63,437 nucleotides of DNA from a virus, in IMG/VR virus record IMGVR_UViG_3300028925_005942, positions 1-63,437 of that record. One strand, 5' to 3'. Position 1 is the stretch's first letter. The number at the start of each line of letters is the position of its first letter. Below, piece by piece: positions 32,257 through 42,640 of the stretch. Made by a program: the position numbers and the translations under genes. A model generated the notes under the pieces. It saw nothing but the letters and a program-made list of their open reading frames with translations, was not told where the DNA came from and made no database searches.

Positions 32257-32266
32257 AAAATAATAT

Positions 32267-32935
32267 ATGTCTAGAATAAATCACGATAAAAAAAAGAAAC
32301 AAGGTAGCACAAATGATATCTTTAGAAGCGTAAGCAAAAGTAAACGTATTCGTAAGAAAGTCGGCCATAAAGGTGACTATGCTGTAGTCAAGACTGGTAG
32401 TTCGTTTATAACTTCCGTAGAGACTGGACTAGGAACAGTGGCATCTCCTTTTCTATATACTATTGATGTAGATAGTGGATTAAAATCTAAGTTAGCTTCT
32501 CAAAGAGCTAGTTCTATCACCCTTGATACAGACTCTATACAACAGAGAGCAACACTTGGTAATAATTTATTAGCATTAAATTTAAAAAAGAAGAGTCTAA
32601 AGATAATAGACTTCCAGGCATCTATTAATGCTACTAGTAATGGTATTAATGTTGGTGTTAGTGAATTCGGCAGAAATAATGAATATACATATACTTTATC
32701 GAGCTTAAATAATGTTCTTGACAAAAATAATCACTTTGCAATTATATTCACAAATGAATTAAACCGTATCCCTGTATTGCATTACGGATGTGATAAAGAA
32801 GGATATAACATTGATATAGTATCAATAAGTAAGAAAACAATAGGATTTAAAATAACATACGATAAGATGGATGTAACCAATAGATACCTTTCAAGTCAAG
32901 ATGATTTAGACATTAGCTTTGTCATAGAATGGTAG
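32267..32935 (+). CDS. tail/fibre-associated protein
   Basis: 222 residues. A basic N-terminus (KKKKQGSTNDIFRSVSKSKR...) is followed by beta-rich segments. No domain recognised. Between two fibre-like genes and 10 bases after the first, so probably part of the same assembly. Confidence 0.55.
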   Translation: MSRINHDKKKKQGSTNDIFRSVSKSKRIRKKVGHKGDYAVVKTGSSFITSVETGLGTVASPFLYTIDVDSGLKSKLASQRASSITLDTDSIQQRATLGNNLLALNLKKKSLKIIDFQASINATSNGINVGVSEFGRNNEYTYTLSSLNNVLDKNNHFAIIFTNELNRIPVLHYGCDKEGYNIDIVSISKKTIGFKITYDKMDVTNRYLSSQDDLDISFVIEW

Positions 32936-32955
32936 GTTTATTGGAAGGAATTCAT

Positions 32956-32963
32956 TATATTTG
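32956..32963 (+). promoter_or_regulatory. -7 box
   Basis: TATATTTG, 22 bases before the ATG at 32985. Confidence 0.7.
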
Positions 32964-32984
32964 TAATAATTATACACATAAAAC

Positions 32985-34601
32985 ATGGCAATAACATTTG
33001 ATTTACTATTTAATATGGCTTCTAACGAAGTCACTCTTAGCGATACGACTGATTATACAGGGTACACAACACCCGTACATGGGGTGGTTAGTATTGTAAG
33101 TACTACGTTTGGAGCCTTAAACACTCCAGGAACCAATCTTGTTCCTGATATAACGATTGCTTCTGGTGATTTTAGTCCAGCTGGGCAGTCGTCAAGAAAT
33201 TTCTTGGTAACAACAGGTAGTCCATCTCCAGGAACCCCATTCAACGGGGATTGGACTGTAACATACTCTATATACGATGATGCAGGGCAAACAGGATTTG
33301 CAGAATCAGCTATAACTAAATCATTTACCTTTTCTTTTATTGGGATTACTGCTGCACTTTCTATAGTTACATCTAATACTGCGTCTCAAGCTACATCAAC
33401 AGACTCTACAGATTACCTAAATGGAGGGGCATATACTTTAATTGCCGAGGCTAAAACACATTCAATATACGCTCCTCATGGAGCTGTGGATGCAGCAGGA
33501 AATGCTATACCATCTCCAGCAGATACAGGTAGCTCTTCGGTAATAACATACACTGGGATAACTACTGGAGTATGGTCATCAGAAATAACTAATATTTATA
33601 CTGTTGGGCTCAACGGAGGAATGGGGGCTGACAAAACTCACAATGTTAAGAACATAACGCAATTTGATGCGTATGCTGAGGCTAGTAGTACTGTTGGATT
33701 GTGTAATGTTTATTGCTGTTTAAAAGCATTGAACTTAAGGTATGAAGAAGCTAAGTGTATGAATAAATCATTAGCTGAAAACTATAAGAATAAGATAGAA
33801 GATGTGACTAGATTGGTCACTCTTTATAATCAATCTGTGAATTGCGGATTAAATGCAGATGCGGAGGTTTATTTATTGGAGATTATGAATGTGTCTGAAT
33901 GCAATACAGAATGCAATTGTTACGGTAAAGATGAAGGTGGAGGAGATGAAAGGCCACCAGCATTAATTCCTATTACATCAAGCACTTCATCTAAATCATA
34001 TAATTTAGTTGCAGGCTCTTCTGATATGGTAATATCATCAGCAGGTACAGGTTCTTCTGCTAGTCCTGTAGTGTACAATATGAAATTAGGGGCTGGTGTG
34101 AGTGGGGACATTGCTTTTATAGCATCCAACTTAAATAAATCTATTGATAATATAGCTATAATAAAAAAGTCAACCACAAAGATAGAGTCTAAAATAAGCA
34201 CTTTATCTACAGGAGTAAATCAACAAGCTTACAATGTAGAGTTAAATAATTCAACTACAACAGCCACTACCACTCAACTAGTATCAACTACTGGAATATT
34301 TAATAGTGCGGCTTCAACAGTATATAACAACTCAGGATTAGCTAATTTTCTTGATATGAATAATTCATTCACTGTAAGTAATATATACTCATCTACTTTA
34401 ACTAATAATTTGTTTTCTGTAACTCCTACTAGTCATAGTAATAGTAGAGTATCTGTTCAGGTAACTAATAAGACTACGGCTGGTTTAGGTGCGTTCTCCT
34501 TTAGACTTATGGATACAGAAACGAATCAACCTTTAACTAACAAAGAGTTAAATAACTACACAATGCTTTTAAACATAACATTCAGAATAATTATAAAATA
34601 A
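32985..34601 (+). CDS. tail/fibre protein sharing a Cys module with the large fibre
   Basis: 538 residues. Ig-like/beta-rich N-terminus (about 1-230), then a cysteine-rich helical module (CLKALNLRYEEAKC..., LYNQSVNCGLNAD..., about 240-315) that aligns with the module in the 1665-residue protein, then a serine/threonine-rich C-terminal region. Likely another surface fibre or trimer component. Confidence 0.65.
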   Translation: MAITFDLLFNMASNEVTLSDTTDYTGYTTPVHGVVSIVSTTFGALNTPGTNLVPDITIASGDFSPAGQSSRNFLVTTGSPSPGTPFNGDWTVTYSIYDDAGQTGFAESAITKSFTFSFIGITAALSIVTSNTASQATSTDSTDYLNGGAYTLIAEAKTHSIYAPHGAVDAAGNAIPSPADTGSSSVITYTGITTGVWSSEITNIYTVGLNGGMGADKTHNVKNITQFDAYAEASSTVGLCNVYCCLKALNLRYEEAKCMNKSLAENYKNKIEDVTRLVTLYNQSVNCGLNADAEVYLLEIMNVSECNTECNCYGKDEGGGDERPPALIPITSSTSSKSYNLVAGSSDMVISSAGTGSSASPVVYNMKLGAGVSGDIAFIASNLNKSIDNIAIIKKSTTKIESKISTLSTGVNQQAYNVELNNSTTTATTTQLVSTTGIFNSAASTVYNNSGLANFLDMNNSFTVSNIYSSTLTNNLFSVTPTSHSNSRVSVQVTNKTTAGLGAFSFRLMDTETNQPLTNKELNNYTMLLNITFRIIIK

Positions 34602-34602
34602 A

Positions 34603-36141
34603 ATGGCAATAAATAATTTAGGAAACGGTAGTGGATATCTTTATATCACTGATACAAGTAACGGAATATTATCTAACATAGTAAATAATACTACAGGAAG
34701 GAAATCAGTATTAAAGGACGCATTGATAAATGCAACTTTAGCTGATAACTCAACAAGTATTACAAACGACAGAAAATACTTTATTAATACGGCAGGTACT
34801 GAGGGGTCTATAGCAGGAGCTACAGATATAACTAATTATGTTACATCTATAGGTGTGAATAATAGATTCTTAGTGGATGACGCTACAATAGCTACTGGAG
34901 TAATTACTTACACTAGAAAAGGAAGTATTCAAAGACTTAGGGTAGATACACAGGGAGCAGCGTCAACTGACAATGTTTTTCGTATAAGTGAAACCAATGC
35001 GTATACAACAGACGGAGATATTATGATACTTGTAGGTGAAAACACTGCAAGAGTCGTTAGCGCACTGGATAAAGCTTCAGCGGCAGCATCTACAGATAAC
35101 GGAGGGTCAGCGCCTACAGGGGTTGGTATTCTAGCTTTAGATAGCGCTACGGCATTTAGTACTAGTGACGATACTTTTTCTTTAATGTTACAATATAATG
35201 CTGATACGGATATATGGTTTGAAATTAATAGAACTCCAGGTGCAGTTATTACTGATGTTAAGCTTAGAGATGCTGGAATCAATATACCTAAGAAAGGAAC
35301 TAAGTTAATTGCTTCTATAGTTGCAGGTGGTAGTTTTACCCCTACAAACGATACTACATCTGGAATTATCCATGTATCAGGAACTCATGATATTTCTGCT
35401 GGGGCTTATACTATTAACCCTCCTACTGGAGGAACTCCTATAGAGGGGGATGAATTTACTGTAGTATGGGAAGCTAATCTAACTACATCGGGAGTGGTTA
35501 CTGTATTTGGTGCTGTATTAGACTCAGCGAATTACGCAGCAGGAGCTACAGATACAATAGAGATTAAAACAAGATATATCAATGGAGGATGGAAGACAGG
35601 TACTATTGTTAAAGATACTAAAGCTATAACAGCAACTAGAGAGCCAGTAATTAGTAATCCTTCATCCGCAGGTCAGTTTTTAACATCAACAACTGGAGGT
35701 GCTAGAAGTTGGTCGGTAGTTAATACAGGATTAAAGACATTAACCTTTGAATATGATTTCTCTAGACTCGGAGGAACTATTGGTACTATTGAACTTGCAA
35801 CCGCAACTAATGGAAGTGCTATTCCAAGTGGAGCTATTATATCTCCATCAAATAGTGTTATTGAAACGATAACAGCACTTACGGGAGAGGCAGCATGTAC
35901 AATTAAATTAGGAATAATACCAGCGGCAACAGCATCAGGCTCGTTAGCTGTTGATGATGATTATTTCTCTACTGCAATAGCTTTTGATGCCGCTCCTTTT
36001 TCATCTACAAATGGGGTTAAAATATGCTCAGGAAGTATTGGGAAGATTGCAGGTGGTATCGCTACATTGTCTGTAGTTATAGCTGGGGGAGGAATATTGT
36101 CAGGTAAATTTAATATTATCGTAGCTTATTACGAATCATAA
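34603..36141 (+). CDS. structural protein, fibre- or decoration-like
   Basis: 512 residues, glycine/alanine/serine/threonine-rich and beta-rich throughout. No known domain. Starts 2 bases after the previous stop. Likely secreted or virion-exposed by composition. Confidence 0.55.
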   Translation: MAINNLGNGSGYLYITDTSNGILSNIVNNTTGRKSVLKDALINATLADNSTSITNDRKYFINTAGTEGSIAGATDITNYVTSIGVNNRFLVDDATIATGVITYTRKGSIQRLRVDTQGAASTDNVFRISETNAYTTDGDIMILVGENTARVVSALDKASAAASTDNGGSAPTGVGILALDSATAFSTSDDTFSLMLQYNADTDIWFEINRTPGAVITDVKLRDAGINIPKKGTKLIASIVAGGSFTPTNDTTSGIIHVSGTHDISAGAYTINPPTGGTPIEGDEFTVVWEANLTTSGVVTVFGAVLDSANYAAGATDTIEIKTRYINGGWKTGTIVKDTKAITATREPVISNPSSAGQFLTSTTGGARSWSVVNTGLKTLTFEYDFSRLGGTIGTIELATATNGSAIPSGAIISPSNSVIETITALTGEAACTIKLGIIPAATASGSLAVDDDYFSTAIAFDAAPFSSTNGVKICSGSIGKIAGGIATLSVVIAGGGILSGKFNIIVAYYES

Positions 36142-36152
36142 AAACAAAATAG

Positions 36153-36923
36153 ATGGCTATCAATATTGACGAATTATATAAGTTTGTTCAGTTTGTTGCT
36201 AATAAAGAGCAATCTGGATTCATAAAACCATCGGAGTTCAACTTATCAGTTGATAGGGCTCAGATGCAATTATTTATGGAAAGATATGGAAATCCTGCTG
36301 AGTATCAGCCAGGAAGACCTGTACCTAGAATCGCATATAATCAGACACAGAAAATTTCTGATGATTTAAGAGAGTTTATAGTTAGAGGAACATTTAATGT
36401 ACCTGCAAATGGTATAATGAGCTATCCTTCTAATTATTTACATTTCTCTTCAGCATCATCCTCTTACTTAGATAGTTCTATGTCCATTAAGGATGTTAGT
36501 GAGGATTGCCCTGACTGCAATAAAGCACAAAAAAAGAAAAATATGACCGCTTCTATTATAAATAAAATGGTAAGTATTAGGCATATTGATGATTTTGAAT
36601 TAGCTAATATTCTTGGCTCCTCAATTGTACCTCCTACAAAGGAGTACCCAATACTAACTTTCTATAGCGAAGGAGTTCAATATCACCCTAAAGATATAGG
36701 TTCGGTGGATTTTGTTTACTTAAGAAGACCTCTTAAACCATTATGGTCGTTCACAACACCAGTTTCAAAACCTGTATACGATTCAGCTAATTCTATTGAC
36801 TTAGAATGGCCTGAGCAAGTGTTTAATGAGATTGCAGTAAGAATATTATCTTTTGTAGGTATCAACCTTAGAGAGGCTGATTTAGCTCAATACAGTGACG
36901 GTAAACGACAAACAGGAATATAA
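36153..36923 (+). CDS. tail ring/adaptor protein
   Basis: 256 residues. Helical N-terminus (IDELYKFVQFVANKEQSGFIKPSEFNLS), a short CPDCNKAQKKK segment, and a SVDFVYLRRPLKPLWSF region. Its order before two more small proteins and a 1432-residue protein matches the head-tail adaptor and ring series of crAss-like/podophage tails (inference). Confidence 0.6.
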   Translation: MAINIDELYKFVQFVANKEQSGFIKPSEFNLSVDRAQMQLFMERYGNPAEYQPGRPVPRIAYNQTQKISDDLREFIVRGTFNVPANGIMSYPSNYLHFSSASSSYLDSSMSIKDVSEDCPDCNKAQKKKNMTASIINKMVSIRHIDDFELANILGSSIVPPTKEYPILTFYSEGVQYHPKDIGSVDFVYLRRPLKPLWSFTTPVSKPVYDSANSIDLEWPEQVFNEIAVRILSFVGINLREADLAQYSDGKRQTGI

Positions 36924-37550
36924 ATGGCTACTACAAAAAAACAATTAGCAGAACAAATAATTAGAATACTTAATTCAGGGGATGTGAGTACTGATAATTC
37001 TATAGACCCTAGAGAACTTCTTCTAGCTATAGAACAAGAAAGAGATAGATTAGTTAGATTGAGATTATTCGAATCTATGAAGATGGGTAATCCGACAATA
37101 CCAGGAGATGTTGTATCTGCATTCGATAGTATAAAAATAAAGAAAGACGTAGTAAAGAATTTATTATATTCAGATTTACCAGGACGTGTAATGTCTTTAC
37201 CAGAAGATAAGGGAATAGCTCATGTTAGTTATACAAAAGACCAGTACAATGCTTTTGTTAGAATGCCTAATGGTTCTTTAAGCCTTTACAACGGATTATT
37301 ATCTTCTATGATAGGAGGTAGAGGAGGTTACTGGCTAGAAGGAGATAGATTATATTATAATGATTCGGTTGATGATTGCTGTGGTAACACTGTGATTGTT
37401 AAAATGGTAATGAATTCAGGTGATTTAGACCCTAATGAACCATTTCCAATTCCTTCTGATTTAGAGTCAGAAGTTGTAAAGAATGTTATTTCTTTATATT
37501 CTTTAATGAAACAAGCTCCTAATGATGAACAAAACGATAATATAGAATAA
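36924..37550 (+). CDS. tail ring/adaptor protein
   Basis: 208 residues, starts directly after the previous stop. N-terminal helices, then beta-rich; ends in an acidic tail (DEQNDNIE). Part of the ring/adaptor series; exact role unknown. Confidence 0.55.
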   Translation: MATTKKQLAEQIIRILNSGDVSTDNSIDPRELLLAIEQERDRLVRLRLFESMKMGNPTIPGDVVSAFDSIKIKKDVVKNLLYSDLPGRVMSLPEDKGIAHVSYTKDQYNAFVRMPNGSLSLYNGLLSSMIGGRGGYWLEGDRLYYNDSVDDCCGNTVIVKMVMNSGDLDPNEPFPIPSDLESEVVKNVISLYSLMKQAPNDEQNDNIE

Positions 37551-37551
37551 T

Positions 37552-38289
37552 ATGGCATTAGACACTACATTAAATGAAGTCGTTAAATCTCTCCTAATAC
37601 AACAAGGAGAAACTTCCGAGCATAAGTATATGCAATACTTAGATATCGCTATAAGGGGCTTAAAAGAGCTTACCTTTGATATCTTACAGCAGATTAAAGT
37701 AGCAAGTCTAGACGTGAATAGCAATCTTACTGTGGACTTACCTAAAGACTACGTTAACTATGCGAAAATTGGTATATGTAAGTCTGATGGCAGGATACAT
37801 ACCTTAGGTTTTGATGAGCAAATATGTATAGCTAATAATTTAGATTGTTGTGGAGCTCCAGATTCAAATGGAGGAAGAGGTGCTGAGAATTACTCAGGTA
37901 ACTATAGGAACGGAGAAGCTACTGGAGGTTTATATGGATTAGGAGGAGGACAGAATAAGAATGGATATTACAGGGTAGATAGAGAGAAGAATCAAATTGC
38001 CTTGTCCTCAGACTTAGGGGGCAAGCAACTTATACTTGAATATGTATCTGATGGCTCTAGCGTGAACGGAGAAATGAAGGTTAATGCTATGGCTGAAGAA
38101 GCTTTAAGAGCTTACATATATTGGAAGCTTGTGCAAAGAAGAAATAATGTTCCTCTTCAGGAAAAAGAATCCGCTAGGAGAGATTTTTATAATGAGAAAA
38201 GATTATCAAGAGCTAGAATCGTAAACTTTACTCCTGACCAAGCAAGACAAATCACAAGAAAAAGTTTTAAACAATCTCCTAAATTCTAA
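37552..38289 (+). CDS. tail tubular-A-like protein
   Basis: 245 residues. LIQQGETSEHKYMQYLDIAIRGLKELTFDI, then VDLPKDYVNYAKIGI, and LILEYVSDGSSV, with a C-terminal helix that ends QITRKSFKQSPKF. Layout is like podophage tubular ring proteins; several such rings join head and tail. Confidence 0.6.
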   Translation: MALDTTLNEVVKSLLIQQGETSEHKYMQYLDIAIRGLKELTFDILQQIKVASLDVNSNLTVDLPKDYVNYAKIGICKSDGRIHTLGFDEQICIANNLDCCGAPDSNGGRGAENYSGNYRNGEATGGLYGLGGGQNKNGYYRVDREKNQIALSSDLGGKQLILEYVSDGSSVNGEMKVNAMAEEALRAYIYWKLVQRRNNVPLQEKESARRDFYNEKRLSRARIVNFTPDQARQITRKSFKQSPKF

Positions 38290-38291
38290 AT

Positions 38292-41200
38292 ATGGCTATA
38301 GAGAAAAAGATATTTGCAGGTGGGGGGATGGATATGGATACTGATGAAAGATTCATGGCAAAAACAGACTACAAGAAAGCTGTTAATTGTCGTATTTCTA
38401 AAACAGATGAAGGTAATGATGGTATCGTAGAAAATATTCGCTCTAATTTAAAAAGAACAAATCCACCTATAGATGATGGAGATATTTGTATTGGTACTTA
38501 TGAGGACAAGAGTACTGAATCTGTTATATTTTTTATTTATGCAGCTGACGGTAATCATGGTATATACAGGAGATTAGGAGCTGGAAATATTCAAACAATA
38601 TTACAAGACCCTATACTTAATTTTTCATGGAGGCACTTAGTCACGGGAGTTAATGTAGTAGGCTCTGATGAAGATAAATTTCCTGACGGACTTCTTTATT
38701 GGACAGATGATTATAATCCACCAAGAAAGATTAATATCGATAAAGCTCTGACAAGTGGTTATTCTTTTATTACAGAAACTATTTTAGATGCTATCAAACA
38801 TCCTCCGCAAGAGCATCCTAGAAGTTATGGATTTGTAACAGATTCAAATGTACCTTCTAATCAGTTAAAATCTAAATCATGGCAGTTTAAATATAGATGG
38901 GTATATGATGATGGAGAAAAATCTTCTTGGTCTCCAATTAGTCCTAATTATATTGATACTTCTTTTTCTGCTTACTATAATGATTTCGGCGATACTTCTT
39001 ACGAAAACAATGCTATACCAATTCGTTTTATGTCTGGCTCTGAGACTGTAGCTAGAATACAAATAGCTTCAAGAAACACAAACGGAATAGATGATTTTTT
39101 ATTAATTGCAGACATAGATAAAGTAAGGGTTAATGAATTAGTCACAGCAGGCCCTCCTCCACCAACTTATCTTGGTGAGCTATCACTCCCTTTAGTTCCA
39201 GTATTAGGAGACAATGCTAGTTATTATTTAGTCTTTTATAACAATGGAATATATTCCACTATAGATTCAGTAGAGTCTAATAAATTATATAACGATGTTC
39301 CACATCTAGCTAAAGCACAAGAAATAGTAGATGGAAATATTATTGTATATGGAAATGTCGTATCAGGTCAAACCGTAGATAATGTTGTTGATATTTCTTT
39401 ATCCCCAGGGCATCTAGATGAAAACATATTAAGCGAAAATGTTTCTTCAGTAACTCTACCAGCAATTTCGATGGTAGAGACGATATGGAGTGATTGGGTA
39501 GACCCTTGGGGAGGGATACGGGAAAGAAAATGTAGGTTTAGAGCTTTTTTAAGATGGGAAATAAATGATGTACCATCAACTTGTAATTCTATATATCATC
39601 TTGAAGTTGAAGATGTGATGTTTGGGGGGCTTGTTAATGGTTATCCTGGGATAAACAATCCTCATCTATCAATACTTAATATTAATTTTACATCATCTAT
39701 GCAAGCTACTTCCACAGCAGCAGCAACGGTGGCTAATAATATTGTCGCTGAATTAAATACAGCTTCCAGTTCTGAATTTGATTATAATAATATTCAAGGA
39801 ACTAGAGGGTCATGGGCAGGATACAGCTTTACTGGATTTTTACACAGCACTCACGTCTGGTCAGTAGTTACTTCAGGAGGTACTACATACGTTCAGTTAA
39901 AACTAGAGACAGAAAAGACTCCAGGAAGACTACCTTGGTCAGACTCGGGAGCAGGAACTATCTGGAGTACATATAGGCTTGCGGGGTTTGCTTACCCATC
40001 AGGAGGTTTAGGAGGATATCAATCTAATTGGATACCTTTAAATGGGATGAATTACGTTTCTCAATTCTTAGACAGGTCAGCAGAATTAGCTAATAGTGCT
40101 CACGCTTGGGTAGGACAAAAAATACAGCAAAATACAAGCTTTTATACGTTAAGCGCTACCCATCTTGAATATTATTTGTTTTCTAATCAATGGTTTATTG
40201 ACCAGATTGCTTCAAGTAACGGATGGTTTATGTATACTCCTGGAGGTATCAGTTTTATGGGATATAATTACACAACATCATCTGCATCGGATTATGCAAA
40301 TCTACAAGGGGTTGATTCGGTTAATCCTGAGTATGTAAATATTTATGAAAATTTATGTGCAGGTAAAAATTTCAAAGCTATACATCCTTCATTTAAGACG
40401 GGAGCTAAACACAGATTTGGATTAGTTTATTATGATAGAGGTAATAGGAGCTCTTCCGTAAAGCTAGGAAAAACATCTGAAGTTTACATTCCTAAAACCT
40501 CAGAAACAGTTCCTTCTTACTTTAATACCACTCTAGGAGCTAATACAAATATGTATTCTGGAACTTGGCATATTGACTGGGAAATTAATCATGCTCCACC
40601 TGATTGGGCTACGCATTATCAATGGGTTTACGGAGGGAATACACTTACAGATAGTTTCTTGCAATTTGTTACTGACGGTATATATGATGGGGTGCATGCG
40701 ATGAAGAATAGCGGAAAGGTAATACCAACTACAGGTGTGCCTATATCATCAGGTACTTATGCTAATAATGTTTTAATAGACATAACAAACATAAGGAAAT
40801 TCCAAGAAGGAGAGTCTGGTGAAGTTGTTAAATACAATTTTAAAGAAGGGGATATGCTTAGATTTGTTCTGGATGAAGTATCTCAACCTTCCATCAGCGC
40901 TTCTTTTGAATTCCCTATTGTTGGTGTAGCTGGAGAGCGTGATTTACCTTCAATAATACATTCTGAAACTGGTGCTGCTGGTGCTGACTCTGAATTTGAT
41001 AATAAAGATTTTTTAGTTTTAGCAAGAGAAACAGCACTTACCTCTGGGGGTATTGTTGTTGACCCTGTTGCTGCGATTGCTGTATATAAAAATTACACGC
41101 TAGAAATATACTCACCTAAAAGTGATTTAGAGAATGACGCTATTATTTATAATGAATTTAGCAATGTAGGATATATATATTTCGACCCTGCTACAGGGAC

Positions 41201-42590
41201 TAAGATTCACAGTAGGATACTGACTCCTGGATTGCCAAGTACAGGTCAAGCCCAAATAATAGACCCTATAAACCCCTTAAATAATATTCCAGCAAAGGGA
41301 ACTTTTCTCAATGGAGATGTTTACTATAGATTAAGAAACTCTAAATCTGATGTCATATTCACTCCAGTAGAATCTTTCCATTATTCTGATACTTTTAAAT
41401 CTAATTACTGGAATAAAGGAAGACCTAACGCTGTATTAGAAGATTTTAAAAGAACTAGAAAGCATTCAACTTGCTTATATTCTGAGTCTTACATCCCTAA
41501 TACAAATATAAACGGACTATCTTCTTTCTTCCCTGATGTATCATTCCAGGAGTTTGAAAGAGATTATAATTCAATTCAGAAGTTACATTCTAAAGATAAT
41601 AAATTAATTATTTTTCAAGAAGACAAAGTTTCTCAATCACTAGTAAATAGAAATGTTCTGTATAATATTGATGGAAGTGGAAATGTAGCTACATCCGACT
41701 CTGTATTATCTCAAGCAGTTCCTTACTTGGGTAATTATGGAATAAATAAAAACCCAGAGTCATTTGCTGCTTACGGAAACTCAATCTATTTTACTGATGT
41801 AAAGAGAGGAGGTGTTTTAAGATTAGGGAATGATGGGTTCACTATTATTTCCAACTATAAAATGAAAAATTTCTTTACAGATGCTTTTAAGTCTATCCAA
41901 ACTTTTAAGTCAGGTGCATTTCATAAGATAGTTGGAGTATATGATGTTGCATTTGATGAGTATATAGTATCTCAAGAAGGAGCTTGGAGTCAAAAATTAG
42001 AGCAAGACAAAGATGGTAATTGGGTTTTAGTTAATGATAAGAATGTAATACCGTCATGGACATTAGGATTCTGCGAAGCATCTAATAGATGGAATTCATT
42101 TTATTCTTATATACCTGAAATGATGTGCGCTACTCAAAATGGCTTTGTTTCTTTTGATTGGGGTCAATTATATACTCATAACATATCAGGAACATATTTG
42201 AATGTTAGACAGGAATTAAAAAAATTCAATGACTATAATAAATTCTATGGTGTAGAATATGATTCTGAGTTATGGGTGGTATCTAATGAAGCAGCCTCTA
42301 ATAATAAGATATACAAAGCATTTAGTCAGGAAACGGATGATATATGGGATGTAACTTTTGACAGTCCTAATGGGCAGCAGACAGTTTTACTGCCATCTGA
42401 TTTTGATACTAGAGAAAATATACACTATAGCGATATAATGAATGATGTAAATAGTCCTGGTGGATTAATTGAAGGAGATAGGATGAGAGATGTCACTTTA
42501 CTAGCTAAATTAAAGTTATTTTCTAAGACTCTAACTAGGGTATTTGGGGTGAATTTTAACTTCTCTCCTAGTGAACGAAGCAATAAATAA
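38292..42590 (+). CDS. large tail nozzle/stabilisation protein
   Basis: 1432 residues, mainly beta-rich, with a start (EKKIFAGGGMDMDTDERFMAKTDYKKAVNCRI) as in crAss-like and podophage tail-nozzle (muzzle) proteins, which form the short tail. Late segments (YFNTTLGANTNMYSGTW, FQEDKVSQSLVNRN) are also of that type. Among the largest virion genes. Expression is probably from the 32956 promoter or earlier. Confidence 0.65.
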   Translation: MAIEKKIFAGGGMDMDTDERFMAKTDYKKAVNCRISKTDEGNDGIVENIRSNLKRTNPPIDDGDICIGTYEDKSTESVIFFIYAADGNHGIYRRLGAGNIQTILQDPILNFSWRHLVTGVNVVGSDEDKFPDGLLYWTDDYNPPRKINIDKALTSGYSFITETILDAIKHPPQEHPRSYGFVTDSNVPSNQLKSKSWQFKYRWVYDDGEKSSWSPISPNYIDTSFSAYYNDFGDTSYENNAIPIRFMSGSETVARIQIASRNTNGIDDFLLIADIDKVRVNELVTAGPPPPTYLGELSLPLVPVLGDNASYYLVFYNNGIYSTIDSVESNKLYNDVPHLAKAQEIVDGNIIVYGNVVSGQTVDNVVDISLSPGHLDENILSENVSSVTLPAISMVETIWSDWVDPWGGIRERKCRFRAFLRWEINDVPSTCNSIYHLEVEDVMFGGLVNGYPGINNPHLSILNINFTSSMQATSTAAATVANNIVAELNTASSSEFDYNNIQGTRGSWAGYSFTGFLHSTHVWSVVTSGGTTYVQLKLETEKTPGRLPWSDSGAGTIWSTYRLAGFAYPSGGLGGYQSNWIPLNGMNYVSQFLDRSAELANSAHAWVGQKIQQNTSFYTLSATHLEYYLFSNQWFIDQIASSNGWFMYTPGGISFMGYNYTTSSASDYANLQGVDSVNPEYVNIYENLCAGKNFKAIHPSFKTGAKHRFGLVYYDRGNRSSSVKLGKTSEVYIPKTSETVPSYFNTTLGANTNMYSGTWHIDWEINHAPPDWATHYQWVYGGNTLTDSFLQFVTDGIYDGVHAMKNSGKVIPTTGVPISSGTYANNVLIDITNIRKFQEGESGEVVKYNFKEGDMLRFVLDEVSQPSISASFEFPIVGVAGERDLPSIIHSETGAAGADSEFDNKDFLVLARETALTSGGIVVDPVAAIAVYKNYTLEIYSPKSDLENDAIIYNEFSNVGYIYFDPATGTKIHSRILTPGLPSTGQAQIIDPINPLNNIPAKGTFLNGDVYYRLRNSKSDVIFTPVESFHYSDTFKSNYWNKGRPNAVLEDFKRTRKHSTCLYSESYIPNTNINGLSSFFPDVSFQEFERDYNSIQKLHSKDNKLIIFQEDKVSQSLVNRNVLYNIDGSGNVATSDSVLSQAVPYLGNYGINKNPESFAAYGNSIYFTDVKRGGVLRLGNDGFTIISNYKMKNFFTDAFKSIQTFKSGAFHKIVGVYDVAFDEYIVSQEGAWSQKLEQDKDGNWVLVNDKNVIPSWTLGFCEASNRWNSFYSYIPEMMCATQNGFVSFDWGQLYTHNISGTYLNVRQELKKFNDYNKFYGVEYDSELWVVSNEAASNNKIYKAFSQETDDIWDVTFDSPNGQQTVLLPSDFDTRENIHYSDIMNDVNSPGGLIEGDRMRDVTLLAKLKLFSKTLTRVFGVNFNFSPSERSNK

Positions 42591-42614
42591 CTTGCTTTTT
42601 TAATATTAAATAGG

Positions 42615-42622
42615 TATATTTG
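42615..42622 (+). promoter_or_regulatory. -7 box
   Basis: TATATTTG upstream of the ATG at 42641; the 19 bases after it (GTAATATTAAATTTAAGTT) nearly copy the leader of the terminase gene. Confidence 0.7.
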
Positions 42623-42640
42623 TAATATTAAATTTAAGTT

